Assembly: GCF_003044565.1 (NCBI RefSeq)
Contig: NZ_POXG01000003.1
Span: 186,001 to 250,000 of the forward strand
Direction of reading: 5' to 3'
DNA: 64,000 bases
DNA from: Neisseria sicca
GTDB lineage: Bacteria > Pseudomonadota > Gammaproteobacteria > Burkholderiales > Neisseriaceae
Both the position numbers and the translations under genes were made by a program. How positions within the stretch are numbered: position 1 is the first letter of the stretch; each line of letters starts with the position of its first letter. The notes under the pieces are model-generated. The model made no database searches. It saw nothing but the letters and a program-made list of their open reading frames with translations, and had not been told where the DNA came from. Below, piece by piece: positions 43,814 through 52,514 of this stretch.

Positions 43814-45247
43814 ATGTCTCAATACGATGTAGTAGTCATCGGCGCAGGTCCCGGCGGATACGTTGCCGCCATCCGCGCCGCCCAACTGGGTTTTAAAACC
43901 GCCTGTGTCGATGCAGGCGTCAACAAAGCAGGCGACGCGCCCGCGCTGGGCGGTACCTGCCTGAACGTCGGCTGCATTCCTTCCAAAGCCCTGTTGCAAT
44001 CCAGCGAACATTTCCATGCCGCGCAGCATGATTTTGCCGAACACGGCATCAGCGTCGGCGACATCAAATTCGACGCGGCGAAAATGATTGCGCGCAAAGA
44101 CGCCATCGTAACCAAGCTTACCGGCGGCGTGAAATTCCTGTTCCAAAAAAACAAAGTAACCAGCCTGTTCGGTACGGCTTCATTTGCCGGCAAAAACGGC
44201 GATGCCTACCAAATCGAAGTCGATAACAAAGGCGAAAAAACCGTTATCGAAGCCAAACACGTCATCGTAGCGACCGGCTCCGTGCCGCGTCCGCTGCCGC
44301 AGGTTGCCATCGACAATGTAAACGTATTGGACAACGAAGGCGCATTGAACCTGACCGAAGTGCCTGCCAAACTGGGCGTTATCGGTTCGGGCGTGATTGG
44401 TTTGGAAATGGGTTCTGTGTGGAACCGTGTCGGTTCTCAAGTCACCATCCTCGAAGCCATGCCGACCTTCCTTGCCGCCGCCGACCAGCAGATCGCCAAA
44501 GAAGCCTTCAAATATTTCACCAAAGAGCAGGGCTTGAACATCGAGTTGGGCGTGAAAATCGGCGACATCAAATCTGAAGGCAAAGGCGTATCCGTTGCCT
44601 ACCAGACCGCCGCAGGCGAAGCCAAAACCGAAGTATTCGACAAACTCATCGTCGCCATCGGCCGTATTCCGAATACTAAAGGTCTGAATGCCGAAGCCGT
44701 CGGTTTGGAAAGAGACGAGCGCGGCTTTATCAAGGTGGACGGCGAATGCCGCACCAACCTGCCTAATGTCTGGGCAATCGGCGACGTGGTTCGCGGTCCG
44801 ATGCTGGCGCACAAAGCCAGCGACGAAGGTGTGGCAGTTGCCGAGCGCATCGCCGGTCAGAAACCGCATATTGACTTCAACAGCGTACCATTCGTGATTT
44901 ACACCGACCCCGAAATCGCTTGGGTCGGCAAAACCGAAGAGCAGCTCAAAGCCGAAGGCGTGGAATACAAAAAAGGCACTTCCGGCTTCGGTGCAAACGG
45001 TCGCGCTTTGGCAATGGGCAAGGCAAAAGGTACGGTCAAAGTGTTGGCGGATGCCAAAACCGACCGCATCTTGGGCGTACACATGATCGGCCCGGTTGTC
45101 AGCGAATTGGTTACCGAAGGCGTAACTGCGCTTGAATTCTTTGCCAGCAGCGAAGACATCGCCCGCATCATCCATGCCCACCCGACCTTATCCGAAGTGG
45201 TTCACGAAGCCGCACTGGCCGCCGACAAACGCGCTTTGCATGGCTGA
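43814..45247 (+). CDS. lpdA: Dihydrolipoyl dehydrogenase (E3)
   Basis: Reoxidises lipoamide on the E2 arm. 477 residues. FAD motif [21 protein letters not shown], redox-active disulfide [16 protein letters not shown] with Cys 49 and 54, NAD site [20 protein letters not shown], and the dimer-interface active-site [27 protein letters not shown] lies before the ATG. It completes the OGDH complex with sucA and sucB; Neisseria may have other E3 copies elsewhere. Confidence 0.96.
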   Translation: MSQYDVVVIGAGPGGYVAAIRAAQLGFKTACVDAGVNKAGDAPALGGTCLNVGCIPSKALLQSSEHFHAAQHDFAEHGISVGDIKFDAAKMIARKDAIVTKLTGGVKFLFQKNKVTSLFGTASFAGKNGDAYQIEVDNKGEKTVIEAKHVIVATGSVPRPLPQVAIDNVNVLDNEGALNLTEVPAKLGVIGSGVIGLEMGSVWNRVGSQVTILEAMPTFLAAADQQIAKEAFKYFTKEQGLNIELGVKIGDIKSEGKGVSVAYQTAAGEAKTEVFDKLIVAIGRIPNTKGLNAEAVGLERDERGFIKVDGECRTNLPNVWAIGDVVRGPMLAHKASDEGVAVAERIAGQKPHIDFNSVPFVIYTDPEIAWVGKTEEQLKAEGVEYKKGTSGFGANGRALAMGKAKGTVKVLADAKTDRILGVHMIGPVVSELVTEGVTALEFFASSEDIARIIHAHPTLSEVVHEAALAADKRALHG

Positions 45248-45265
45248 TAAGGTCAAGTAGAGCAT

Positions 45266-45299
45266 AAAAGGTCGTCTGAAACTTTTCAGACGACCTTTT
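45266..45299 (+). terminator. Inverted DUS pair, terminator of lpdA
   Basis: AAAAGGTCGTCTGAAA, one or two loop bases, TTTTCAGACGACCTTTT; 18 bases past the stop. Confidence 0.87.
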
Positions 45300-45417
45300 C
45301 GGAAAGATGAATGTTCGGAAGCAATGTTCCGATAGGTATAGAGAGAAAATAGGGCATATGAGTTGCCATTGTTCCCTTACCGGAATGACGATTTAAGCAT
45401 TTTCTATTTGAATCTGC

Positions 45418-45525
45418 GATAGTGGGTTAAGTTTAAATTCAGGACAAGGCGGAGAAGCCGCAGACAGTACAGATAGTACGGCAAGGCGAGGCAACGCAGT
45501 ACTGGTTTAAACTTGAACCACTATA
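45418..45525. mobile_element. Correia repeat enclosed element, short and diverged
   Basis: Ends GATAGTGGGTTAAGTTT and AAACTTGAACCACTATA carry substitutions relative to other copies; the internal CAGGACAAGGCGGAGAAGCC and GGCGAGGCAACGCAGTACTGG are recognisable. The right end runs into TATATAAT. Confidence 0.88.
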
Positions 45526-45531
45526 TATAAT
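45503..45531 (+). promoter_or_regulatory. Possible promoter at the right end of the Correia element
   Basis: The terminal CACTATA plus flanking TATAAT creates a consensus -10 at 45526-45531; a weak -35 (TGGTTT, 45503-45508) lies 17 bases upstream inside the element. It is 30 bases before the next ATG. Confidence 0.45.
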
Positions 45532-45561
45532 CGGCGACACATTCACAGACAGCATTTGATT

Positions 45562-45849
45562 ATGAATAAAGAAGTAATCGGTATCCTGTTTATACCGATG
45601 GGCATCATCAGCATGTGTATGGCCGCGTTGTGGCAGATGTATGTGATGATGACCGAAACTTATACGCTCAACCGTTTCAAAGACAAAGAATTGGTTTGGC
45701 GCGTGGCATTGTTGTTTATCAGTTTCAGCCTTGCTGTTTACCTGCTCTGCCCGAATTCGCGTAAAAAAGGCATCGTCTTTTTTATCCTTGGGGGAGGCGG
45801 CGCAATCATGTATCTGCTTGCGCGGATGTGGTTGCCGTTCAGCAAGTGA
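45562..45849 (+). CDS. Small inner-membrane protein before sucC
   Basis: 95 residues from the ATG at 45562; a TTG at 45556 is in frame. Three hydrophobic segments (VIGILFIPMGIISMCMAAL, WRVALLFISFSLAVYLL, IVFFILGGGGAIMYLLARMWL) with a basic loop PNSRKKG between the last two. No Shine-Dalgarno is evident. Its promoter may come from the Correia element directly upstream. No family recognised. Confidence 0.6.
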   Translation: MNKEVIGILFIPMGIISMCMAALWQMYVMMTETYTLNRFKDKELVWRVALLFISFSLAVYLLCPNSRKKGIVFFILGGGGAIMYLLARMWLPFSK

Positions 45850-45947
45850 AACGACGATTTTCCGACCGCCGAAAGGTCGTCTGAAACGCACGGGGTTGCC
45901 ATTCAGAGGCAGTCTCAGGGCATTCCACTAATCTAAAGGAGAAATCC

Positions 45948-47114
45948 ATGAATCTACACGAGTATCAGGCTAAAAAACTGCTGGCAAGCTACGGCTTGCC
46001 CGTGCAAGGCGGTATTTTGGCGCACAACGGTGAAGAAGCCGCAGCCGCTTACGACAAACTGGGCGGCAAATTTGCCGTCGTCAAAGCCCAAGTCCACGCA
46101 GGCGGACGCGGTAAAGCGGGCGGCGTAAAAGTCGTCAAAAGTCGTGAAGAAGCCAAAGAAGTGGCAGAAAGCCTGATTGGCACCAATCTGGTTACTTATC
46201 AAACCGATGCCAACGGTCAGCCGGTCAACAGCGTTTTGGTTTGCGAAGACATGTATCCCGTGCAAACCGAGCTGTATTTGGGCGCGGTGGTTGACCGTTC
46301 TACCCGTCGCATCACATTCATGGCTTCGACCGAAGGCGGTGTGGAAATTGAAAAAGTTGCCGCTGAAACCCCTGAAAAAATCTTCAAAGTAACCGTTGAC
46401 CCGCTGGTCGGCCTGCAACCTTGCCAAGCGCGTGAAGTGGCGTTCCAACTGGGCTTGAAAGACAAACAAATCAACGAGTTCGTCAAACTGATGACCGGCG
46501 CGTACAAAGCGTTTGTCGAAAACGACTTTGCCCTGTTTGAAGTGAACCCGCTGGCAGTCCGCGAAAACGGCGCGCTGGCCTGTGTGGACGGCAAAATCGG
46601 TATCGACAGCAACGCCCTCTACCGCCTGCCGAAAATCGCCGAATTGCGCGACAAATCCCAAGAAAACGAACGCGAGCTGAAAGCATCCGAATTCGACCTG
46701 AACTACGTTGCGCTGGAAGGCAACATCGGCTGTATGGTGAACGGCGCAGGTTTGGCGATGGCAACCATGGACATCATCAAACTCAAAGGCGGCCAACCTG
46801 CCAACTTCTTGGACGTAGGCGGCGGCGCGACCAAAGAGCGCGTGGTTGAAGCGTTCAAACTGATTCTCGAAGACAAATCCGTCAAAGGCGTATTGATCAA
46901 CATCTTCGGCGGTATCGTCCGTTGCGACATGATCGCGGAAGCCATCGTGGCAGCCGTTAAAGAAATCAACGTTGACGTGCCTGTTGTTGTCCGTTTGGAA
47001 GGCAACAACGCCGAACTCGGCGCGAAAATCCTGAATGAATCAGGTCTGAAACTGACTTCCGCCGACGGCCTGAATGACGCAGCCGAAAAAATTGTCGCAG
47101 CCGTAAACGCCTAA
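45948..47114 (+). CDS. sucC: Succinyl-CoA synthetase beta subunit
   Basis: 388 residues. ATP-grasp domain starting [42 protein letters not shown] and the C-terminal CoA-ligase domain [27 protein letters not shown] ... [16 protein letters not shown]. Forms succinate plus ATP from succinyl-CoA together with SucD, encoded 10 bases downstream. AAAGGAG precedes the ATG. Confidence 0.97.
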   Translation: MNLHEYQAKKLLASYGLPVQGGILAHNGEEAAAAYDKLGGKFAVVKAQVHAGGRGKAGGVKVVKSREEAKEVAESLIGTNLVTYQTDANGQPVNSVLVCEDMYPVQTELYLGAVVDRSTRRITFMASTEGGVEIEKVAAETPEKIFKVTVDPLVGLQPCQAREVAFQLGLKDKQINEFVKLMTGAYKAFVENDFALFEVNPLAVRENGALACVDGKIGIDSNALYRLPKIAELRDKSQENERELKASEFDLNYVALEGNIGCMVNGAGLAMATMDIIKLKGGQPANFLDVGGGATKERVVEAFKLILEDKSVKGVLINIFGGIVRCDMIAEAIVAAVKEINVDVPVVVRLEGNNAELGAKILNESGLKLTSADGLNDAAEKIVAAVNA

Positions 47115-47124
47115 GGAGAAAAGA

Positions 47125-48015
47125 ATGAGCGTATTGATTAATAAAGACACCAAAGTATTGGTTCAAGGTTTCACCGGTAAAAACGGTACTTTCCACTCTG
47201 AACAAGCTCTGGCTTACGGCACTAAAGTCGTCGGCGGCGTGACCCCGGGTAAAGGCGGTCAAACCCACCTGAACCTGCCCGTGTTCAACACCATGAAAGA
47301 AGCCGTTAAAGAAACCGGCGCGGACGCATCCGTGATTTACGTTCCCGCTCCGTTTGTGTTGGATTCTATCGTTGAAGCTGTTGATTCCGGCGTAGGCTTG
47401 GTGGTTGTGATTACCGAAGGCGTACCGACTCTGGACATGCTCAAAGCCAAACGCTATCTGGAAACCAACGGCAACGGCACACGTTTGGTCGGCCCTAACT
47501 GCCCGGGCGTGATTACTCCGGGTGAGTGCAAAATCGGCATTATGCCCGGCCACATCCACACTCCCGGCCGCATCGGTATCATTTCCCGTTCCGGTACATT
47601 GACTTACGAAGCCGTGGCACAAACCACCAAACTGGGCTTGGGTCAATCAACCTGTATCGGTATCGGCGGCGACCCGATTCCGGGCATGAACCAAATCGAC
47701 GCGCTGAAACTCTTCCAAGAAGACCCCGATACCGACGCCATCATCATGATCGGTGAAATCGGCGGCACTGCGGAAGAAGAAGCAGCCGAATACATCCAAT
47801 CCAACGTAACCAAACCCGTTGTCGGTTACATCGCTGGTGTGACCGCTCCTAAAGGCAAACGTATGGGTCACGCCGGTGCGATTATCTCCGGCGGCAAAGG
47901 TACGGCGGAAGAAAAATTCGCCGCTTTCGAAAAAGCCGGCATCGCCTACACCCGCAGTCCTGCCGAATTGGGCAGCACCATGCTGGAAGTGTTGGAAGCA
48001 AAAGGCTTGGCATAA
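47125..48015 (+). CDS. sucD: Succinyl-CoA synthetase alpha subunit
   Basis: 296 residues. CoA-binding Rossmann start [57 protein letters not shown], and the phosphorylated histidine at residue 249 in [22 protein letters not shown]. Co-transcribed with sucC (TAAGGAG between them). Ends the TCA cluster. Confidence 0.97.
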   Translation: MSVLINKDTKVLVQGFTGKNGTFHSEQALAYGTKVVGGVTPGKGGQTHLNLPVFNTMKEAVKETGADASVIYVPAPFVLDSIVEAVDSGVGLVVVITEGVPTLDMLKAKRYLETNGNGTRLVGPNCPGVITPGECKIGIMPGHIHTPGRIGIISRSGTLTYEAVAQTTKLGLGQSTCIGIGGDPIPGMNQIDALKLFQEDPDTDAIIMIGEIGGTAEEEAAEYIQSNVTKPVVGYIAGVTAPKGKRMGHAGAIISGGKGTAEEKFAAFEKAGIAYTRSPAELGSTMLEVLEAKGLA

Positions 48016-48042
48016 CGCTTGGTCGTTTTGACTGAAAAGCTG

Positions 48043-48087
48043 AAAGGTCGTCTGAAAACTTGGAAACAGGTTTTCAGACGACCTTTT
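48043..48087 (+). terminator. Inverted DUS pair, terminator of sucCD
   Basis: AAAGGTCGTCTGAAAAC and GTTTTCAGACGACCTTT-type arms with a T-run, 28 bases past the sucD stop. Confidence 0.85.
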
Positions 48088-48138
48088 TACTTGGTTTGCC
48101 ATATTCTGCGAATTTTGTTAGGAGTTTGTTTCCAACGT

Positions 48139-48295
48139 TATAGTGGATTAAATTCAAATCAGGACAAGGCGACGAAGCCGCAGACAGTACAGATAGTACG
48201 GAACCGATTCACTTGGTGCTTCAGCACCTTAGAGAATCGTTCTCTTTGAGCTAAGGCGAGGCAACGCCGTACTGGTTTAAAGTTAATCCACTATA
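48139..48295. mobile_element. Correia repeat enclosed element, full-length
   Basis: 157 bp, almost identical in layout to the copy at 4895, including the central GAACCGATTCACTTGGTGCT block with the IHF region. Confidence 0.95.
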
Positions 48296-48369
48296 TCGTA
48301 CAGATTGTCGCATAAGCTACATAAATTGTCGGATATTCTATACTTTATATCGTTATCTTGAATTTTTAT

Positions 48370-48390
48370 TCAATATATAATCATTCTCAA
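48370..48390 (+). promoter_or_regulatory. Fur box-like site and -10 before the siderophore receptor
   Basis: AATATATAATCATTCTCAA resembles the Fur consensus GATAATGATAATCATTATC in its right half and includes a -10 TATAAT (48376-48381), about 100 bases before the ATG. This suggests iron repression. Confidence 0.55.
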
Positions 48391-48479
48391 AAACAAATCA
48401 ATTATATCAATATCTTCCTATCTTGCTTTTTCAGACGACCTTACTCATATCTGAATTCGTTTCCCATCAAGGAGCAGCT

Positions 48480-50999
48480 ATGAATAGTCTATGGAAACCC
48501 AGCCGTTTGAGTATCGTCATTGCTTTTGCATTTTCATCCGCATATGCTCAAACTGTACCCGACAAAGTTAATCTGAATGAAATTACCGTAAAGGGGGCAA
48601 GAAATACACCCGCCCAAAGTAATAGCAACTACACCGTCAAAGGCAGCACCTCGGCCACCAAGCTTGACTTGAAACTCAAAGAAACCCCGCAAAGTGTAAC
48701 CGTTTTCACCCAGCAGCAGATGCAGGATCAGAATTTGCAGAACCTTGATCAGGTGCTGGAAGAAACGCCGGGTATTACCGTCTTGCAGGACTCCGTTACC
48801 GGCATGGGCGAAGCCCAGTATTATTCGCGCGGCTTTCCCGTCGACAATTACCAGCTTGACGGTGTGTTGGCCAATAAATACCTGCTTGGCGGGCCGCGCT
48901 TCATTGCCGCGCAGGACAGCTATCTTTACGACAGGGTAGAAATCATCCGTGGTTCGAACGGGTTGAGCACCGGAGTGGGCGATCCGGCGGCCAGCGTCAA
49001 TTTCGTGCGCAAACGCCCGATGGCGAAAAGTGCGGGGGAATTGAACCTGAAATACGGTTCTTGGAACAACAAACGTGTCGAATTCGATTACGGCGGTGCG
49101 TTGAACAAATCCCAAACCCTGCGCGGCCGCGTCGTCGGAACATGGGAGGACGGCGACAGCTTTATGGACAGAATCAAACGCAAATCCCATGCTTTCTACA
49201 CCGTATTCGATTGGACGCCAACCGACAAAGACAGCTTTACGTTTGGCTTCAGCCGTCAGCACCGCAACATCACCGGTGCGCCGACTAAGGGGTTGATGCG
49301 TTATTCGAAAGTTACCCAGGATTATGATTTCGAATTGGGGGATTCCCCGACGCATTGGATAGATGCCCGCGACGTTCCGCCGAGCTTCAACAACGGGGCG
49401 GAATGGGCGTTTAACAAAGCCACCAGCGACAATATGTTTGCCGAATACAAACATCATTTCAACGACCATATCAAGCTGCAAACTGCCTATACCAGCAGCC
49501 GCACCAAAAGCGATCTGCGTTACGGCGATATGGGGGTAAACGGCTACGCGCCGCAATTTAACGCAGCAACTTATGATTTCGGCCGCGAACGCGACAAATA
49601 CGACGACAAGGCGTTCGATATCCATCTGGACAGCCGTTTCAAGCTTTTTGACCAGGACCAGCAGTTTATTGTCGGTTTTAGCGGCGTCCGCCATACCCAG
49701 ACGAGGGACGATTATAATTTCAGCAGTAGCGGCGAATTGAATGTCGATGATGCCAAACCAACAGGTATTGCGGCCATGACGGGAGAACCGATAGACCGTA
49801 ACTTCTATTTATGGCAGGCGATTCCGCTTGATTACTGGAATAACGGCAGCTATCCCATGTTGGGGTACAACCGGGCTTGGGAGAAAAAATTGGGACCGGA
49901 CGGGTTGATTTCCCGCGATCATTTGGCTTCGGAGCAATATGGTCCCTATTTTGCCCTGAAACTCAAACCGGCCAGGTGGCTGACGGCGGTGGTAGGTGGG
50001 CGTTGGCTGACATGGCGGGACAAAGGTGGTGGGAAATGGTCGTTTTACAAAAACAAAAACAACGTGATAACGGACGATACGGTCGAAATGCCCGACGAAG
50101 GGTACACCCCCGATCACAATAAAAGCAGTATGTATCACGATACGGTACGCAAATTCGTTCCGTACGGCGGCGTGATTGTAGAACTGACACCGACCATCAA
50201 TGCTTACGCCAGCTATACCGGCATCCTGAAAACCAACAATGTCTTAAGGAACAGGCCGGCCTATGGCGAGGGCGGCGGATGGCTGCCGCCGATTACCGGC
50301 AATTCCAAAGAAGTCGGCATCAAAGGCGGCTTGTGGAACGACAAGCTGAATTTCGCCCTGTCTTACTTCACCATGACCCAGAAAAATTACCCCACGCTCG
50401 AACCTACAGGCTCGCGTTGTTACGAATGGAAATACGGCGGGGAAAACGGCAACGAACCGTGGTGCTTCCAAGGCGATTGGGAATACGGTACAGGTAAAGG
50501 CTATACCAGCAGGGGGTTCGACATCAACCTTGCCGGACAGATTACCCCGAAATGGCGGATACAGGCAGGCTTTGTCAAACTAAAGATAGACAAACCTTAC
50601 GACGCGCCCAACTCCTCCAACGACTTGGGGGACGACATGAATCTGGAGTACGGCGGCACCTATACCGCACCGGATAAAACCTTCAAATTCTTCACCAGCT
50701 ACGACTTTACGCCCAAGCTGACGATGGGGGTGGGGATGCGCTGGGTCAGCGGCACCAAGCCCAAACCTTGGGGACATGGTCTTTCCAACGGGCAATATTA
50801 CGTTTCCGACAAACCCAAAGCACTGTGGCAGCCTTCCTATTCGATATGGAACGTCATGGCGCGCTATAAAATCAACAAACACGCCGCACTGGCGGTCAAC
50901 GTCGGTAACCTGACCAATAAACGCTATTACACCAACTCCCGCAGCAATTTTTACGGCAAACCGCGCAATGCCTCCGTTGCCTTGAGAATAAAGTGGTAG
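48480..50999 (+). CDS. TonB-dependent siderophore receptor
   Basis: 839 residues from the ATG at 48480 (CAAGGAGCAGC upstream). Signal peptide MNSLWKPSRLSIVIAFAFSSAYA; TonB-box-like NLNEITVKG; plug domain with ETPQSVTVFTQQQMQDQ, LEETPGITVLQD, YSRGFPVDNYQLDG and VEIIRGSNGLSTGVGDPAASVNFVRKRP, the pattern of the hydroxamate-type receptors FhuE, FpvA and FoxA; then a 22-strand barrel ending VALRIKW. It imports a ferric siderophore probably made by other bacteria. No transport or synthesis gene is adjacent. The preceding Fur-like site fits iron control. The exact ligand is unknown. Confidence 0.9.
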   Translation: MNSLWKPSRLSIVIAFAFSSAYAQTVPDKVNLNEITVKGARNTPAQSNSNYTVKGSTSATKLDLKLKETPQSVTVFTQQQMQDQNLQNLDQVLEETPGITVLQDSVTGMGEAQYYSRGFPVDNYQLDGVLANKYLLGGPRFIAAQDSYLYDRVEIIRGSNGLSTGVGDPAASVNFVRKRPMAKSAGELNLKYGSWNNKRVEFDYGGALNKSQTLRGRVVGTWEDGDSFMDRIKRKSHAFYTVFDWTPTDKDSFTFGFSRQHRNITGAPTKGLMRYSKVTQDYDFELGDSPTHWIDARDVPPSFNNGAEWAFNKATSDNMFAEYKHHFNDHIKLQTAYTSSRTKSDLRYGDMGVNGYAPQFNAATYDFGRERDKYDDKAFDIHLDSRFKLFDQDQQFIVGFSGVRHTQTRDDYNFSSSGELNVDDAKPTGIAAMTGEPIDRNFYLWQAIPLDYWNNGSYPMLGYNRAWEKKLGPDGLISRDHLASEQYGPYFALKLKPARWLTAVVGGRWLTWRDKGGGKWSFYKNKNNVITDDTVEMPDEGYTPDHNKSSMYHDTVRKFVPYGGVIVELTPTINAYASYTGILKTNNVLRNRPAYGEGGGWLPPITGNSKEVGIKGGLWNDKLNFALSYFTMTQKNYPTLEPTGSRCYEWKYGGENGNEPWCFQGDWEYGTGKGYTSRGFDINLAGQITPKWRIQAGFVKLKIDKPYDAPNSSNDLGDDMNLEYGGTYTAPDKTFKFFTSYDFTPKLTMGVGMRWVSGTKPKPWGHGLSNGQYYVSDKPKALWQPSYSIWNVMARYKINKHAALAVNVGNLTNKRYYTNSRSNFYGKPRNASVALRIKW

Positions 51000-51064
51000 G
51001 CTGTTTGGACGGAGCCCTTCCTCCAAGAAGCAGTTTACATGACGGAAAAGTTTTAAAGGGGTCC

Positions 51065-51097
51065 AAAGGTCGTCTGAAAGTTTTCAGACGACCTTTT
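51065..51097 (+). terminator. Inverted DUS pair after the siderophore receptor
   Basis: AAAGGTCGTCTGAAA, one base, TTTTCAGACGACCTTTT. Confidence 0.85.
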
Positions 51098-51149
51098 ATC
51101 TCCCGCGTTAATCTTTACATGTTTTCAAACCACCTTTAGCCGAATTGAC

Positions 51150-51203
51150 TTGAGAAGAAGTGTAAAGGGGTTATAATCAGTTAACAGATGAATAATCTGT
51201 TAT
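51150..51203 (+). promoter_or_regulatory. Promoter and palindromic leader of the DUF883 operon
   Basis: -35 TTGAGA (51150-51155), 16-bp spacer, -10 TATAAT (51172-51177), followed by the palindrome AACAGAT-GAATA-ATCTGTT at about 51182-51201, which could be a 5'-UTR hairpin or an operator. Confidence 0.5.
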
Positions 51204-51233
51204 TTCACCCATATGGACATCAAGGAGAAGGTA

Positions 51234-51668
51234 ATGAAAAAACATGATTTTGAATCCCGCAAAGAAGCTTTGTTGAAAGACATCCAAGACGTGATGAGCG
51301 ATGTTGAAGAGCTGTACAGCAAAGGCGTAGAAGTCGGCTCGGAAGAAGGCAAAAAAGCCAAAGCCAAATTGCAGGAGAAACTTGAAGCTGCTAAGGATCG
51401 TTTGCATGACTTCCAAGAAGAAGCCGGTGACCGAATCAAATACCACGCTGACCGCGCGCGCGAAAAATACGACGAATTTGAAGAATTGGCAGAAGAGCGT
51501 TTCAAAGAAGGTAAAAAACGCTTTGCCGAGTTTGGAGAAGAAGCGGGCGACCGCATCAAACGCGGCGCACGCCAAGCCGATGCAGCCGTACACGACAAAC
51601 CTTATTACGCGATGGGCTTTGCCGCACTGGCAGGCTTGGTAGTCGGCGTATTGCTGAACCGCCGCTAA
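51234..51668 (+). CDS. DUF883/YqjD-ElaB-like membrane-anchored protein
   Basis: 144 residues from MKKHDFESRKEALLKD; the ATG at 51234 follows AAGGAGAAGG. A long charged coiled coil (LLKDIQDVMSDVEELYSKG ... KLQEKLEAAKDRLHDFQ) contains the repeated block F-x-E-E-A-G-D-R-I-K twice (about residues 62-71 and 102-111), and a C-terminal membrane segment YAMGFAALAGLVVGVLLNRR ends in two Arg. This is the architecture of ElaB/YqjD, inner-membrane proteins that bind ribosomes in stationary phase in E. coli. First gene of a three-gene membrane operon. Confidence 0.82.
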   Translation: MKKHDFESRKEALLKDIQDVMSDVEELYSKGVEVGSEEGKKAKAKLQEKLEAAKDRLHDFQEEAGDRIKYHADRAREKYDEFEELAEERFKEGKKRFAEFGEEAGDRIKRGARQADAAVHDKPYYAMGFAALAGLVVGVLLNRR

Positions 51669-51807
51669 TCGGTAAAACATGAATGCCGTCCGGACATGAT
51701 TTCCCGAAATCTTGTTCCGGCGGCGTTTCCTTATGTGGGTCAGTACATTTCAGACGACCCCAAACCCTTCGGATTGTCCGTTTCGGAGCAATCAGGGAAA
51801 TCGGAAT

Positions 51808-52206
51808 ATGGGCATCAGACAAAATATCGAACATACGAAAACGTTGCTGAATCAGGGTGTTGATTTGTTTTTGCTGCGTTTGCAGATTTTGAATCTGGAT
51901 TTGGCGGAGCAGGCGGAAAACGTGTTCCGCATCATCATATGGTTGGTCGTATCGGGCATCTTGCTGCTGATTGCATTCATCAGTCTGCTTTTCGGACTAA
52001 ACCGCGTGTTGTCGGATACCGCGGCGATATGGGTATTCTTCGGGATTACCATCGTCAGCCTAATCGTCATTGCGGTCCTGTTCGGCAAAGTGTCGAAAGG
52101 CTGGCGCAGCCAAAACAACAAAATCGCCGCAACCTTGCAGGACATTAAGGCAGACATTGCCTGCCTGCGCGGACAAGAAATGCAGGAAGGAGAGGACGAT
52201 GAATAA
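51808..52206 (+). CDS. YqjE-like / holin-superfamily-III membrane protein
   Basis: 132 residues from MGIRQNIEHTKTLLNQ (ATG 51808). An N-terminal amphipathic helix is followed by two membrane segments (FRIIIWLVVSGILLLIAFISLLFGL and IWVFFGITIVSLIVIAVLFG) and a charged tail. This matches the 'phage holin family'/YqjE group, chromosomal membrane proteins that are not lytic as far as known. It lies between the YqjD-like and YqjK-like genes, the same order as E. coli yqjDEK, and overlaps the next gene by eight bases. Confidence 0.78.
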   Translation: MGIRQNIEHTKTLLNQGVDLFLLRLQILNLDLAEQAENVFRIIIWLVVSGILLLIAFISLLFGLNRVLSDTAAIWVFFGITIVSLIVIAVLFGKVSKGWRSQNNKIAATLQDIKADIACLRGQEMQEGEDDE

Positions 52207-52468
52207 AACGGAACGCGATGAAGCACGCGAACTGCTGCAACTGGAAGCCAAGCTGGTTCGCCTGAGAATCGAGGCATCGCATATGAAACAGCAAAAATGG
52301 AAAGAACAGGACGATCGCAAGTCAGATAAACTGATGACGCTGCTGGACTTGGGTAGCGAGCTGAACCGCACACGCCTCCTGTATAAAACGGCAGGACTCG
52401 CTATCCCCCGAAAATTCCGCTTAGGGGCGCTACTGGCAGCGTTTGCGTTGAAAGCTGCGATGAAGTAA
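52199..52468 (+). CDS. YqjK-like small protein
   Basis: 89 residues from MNKTERDEARELLQLEAKLVRLRIEASHMKQQKW; the ATG at 52199 lies inside the end of the previous gene with GGAGAGG before it. Strongly helical and charged, with a short hydrophobic end (FRLGALLAAFALKAAMK). Position and size fit YqjK, the third member of the yqjDEK operon; sequence similarity alone would not decide this. Confidence 0.65.
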   Translation: MNKTERDEARELLQLEAKLVRLRIEASHMKQQKWKEQDDRKSDKLMTLLDLGSELNRTRLLYKTAGLAIPRKFRLGALLAAFALKAAMK

Positions 52469-52514
52469 TTAGATTAAGACGCGGAGGTCCACGCATCCGA
52501 ATTTACGGCTGTTT

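Noticed and set aside
51808..52206. Prophage holin
   Set aside because: The holin-family label reflects two membrane segments; no lysin or phage genes are near, and the yqjDEK-like order explains it better.
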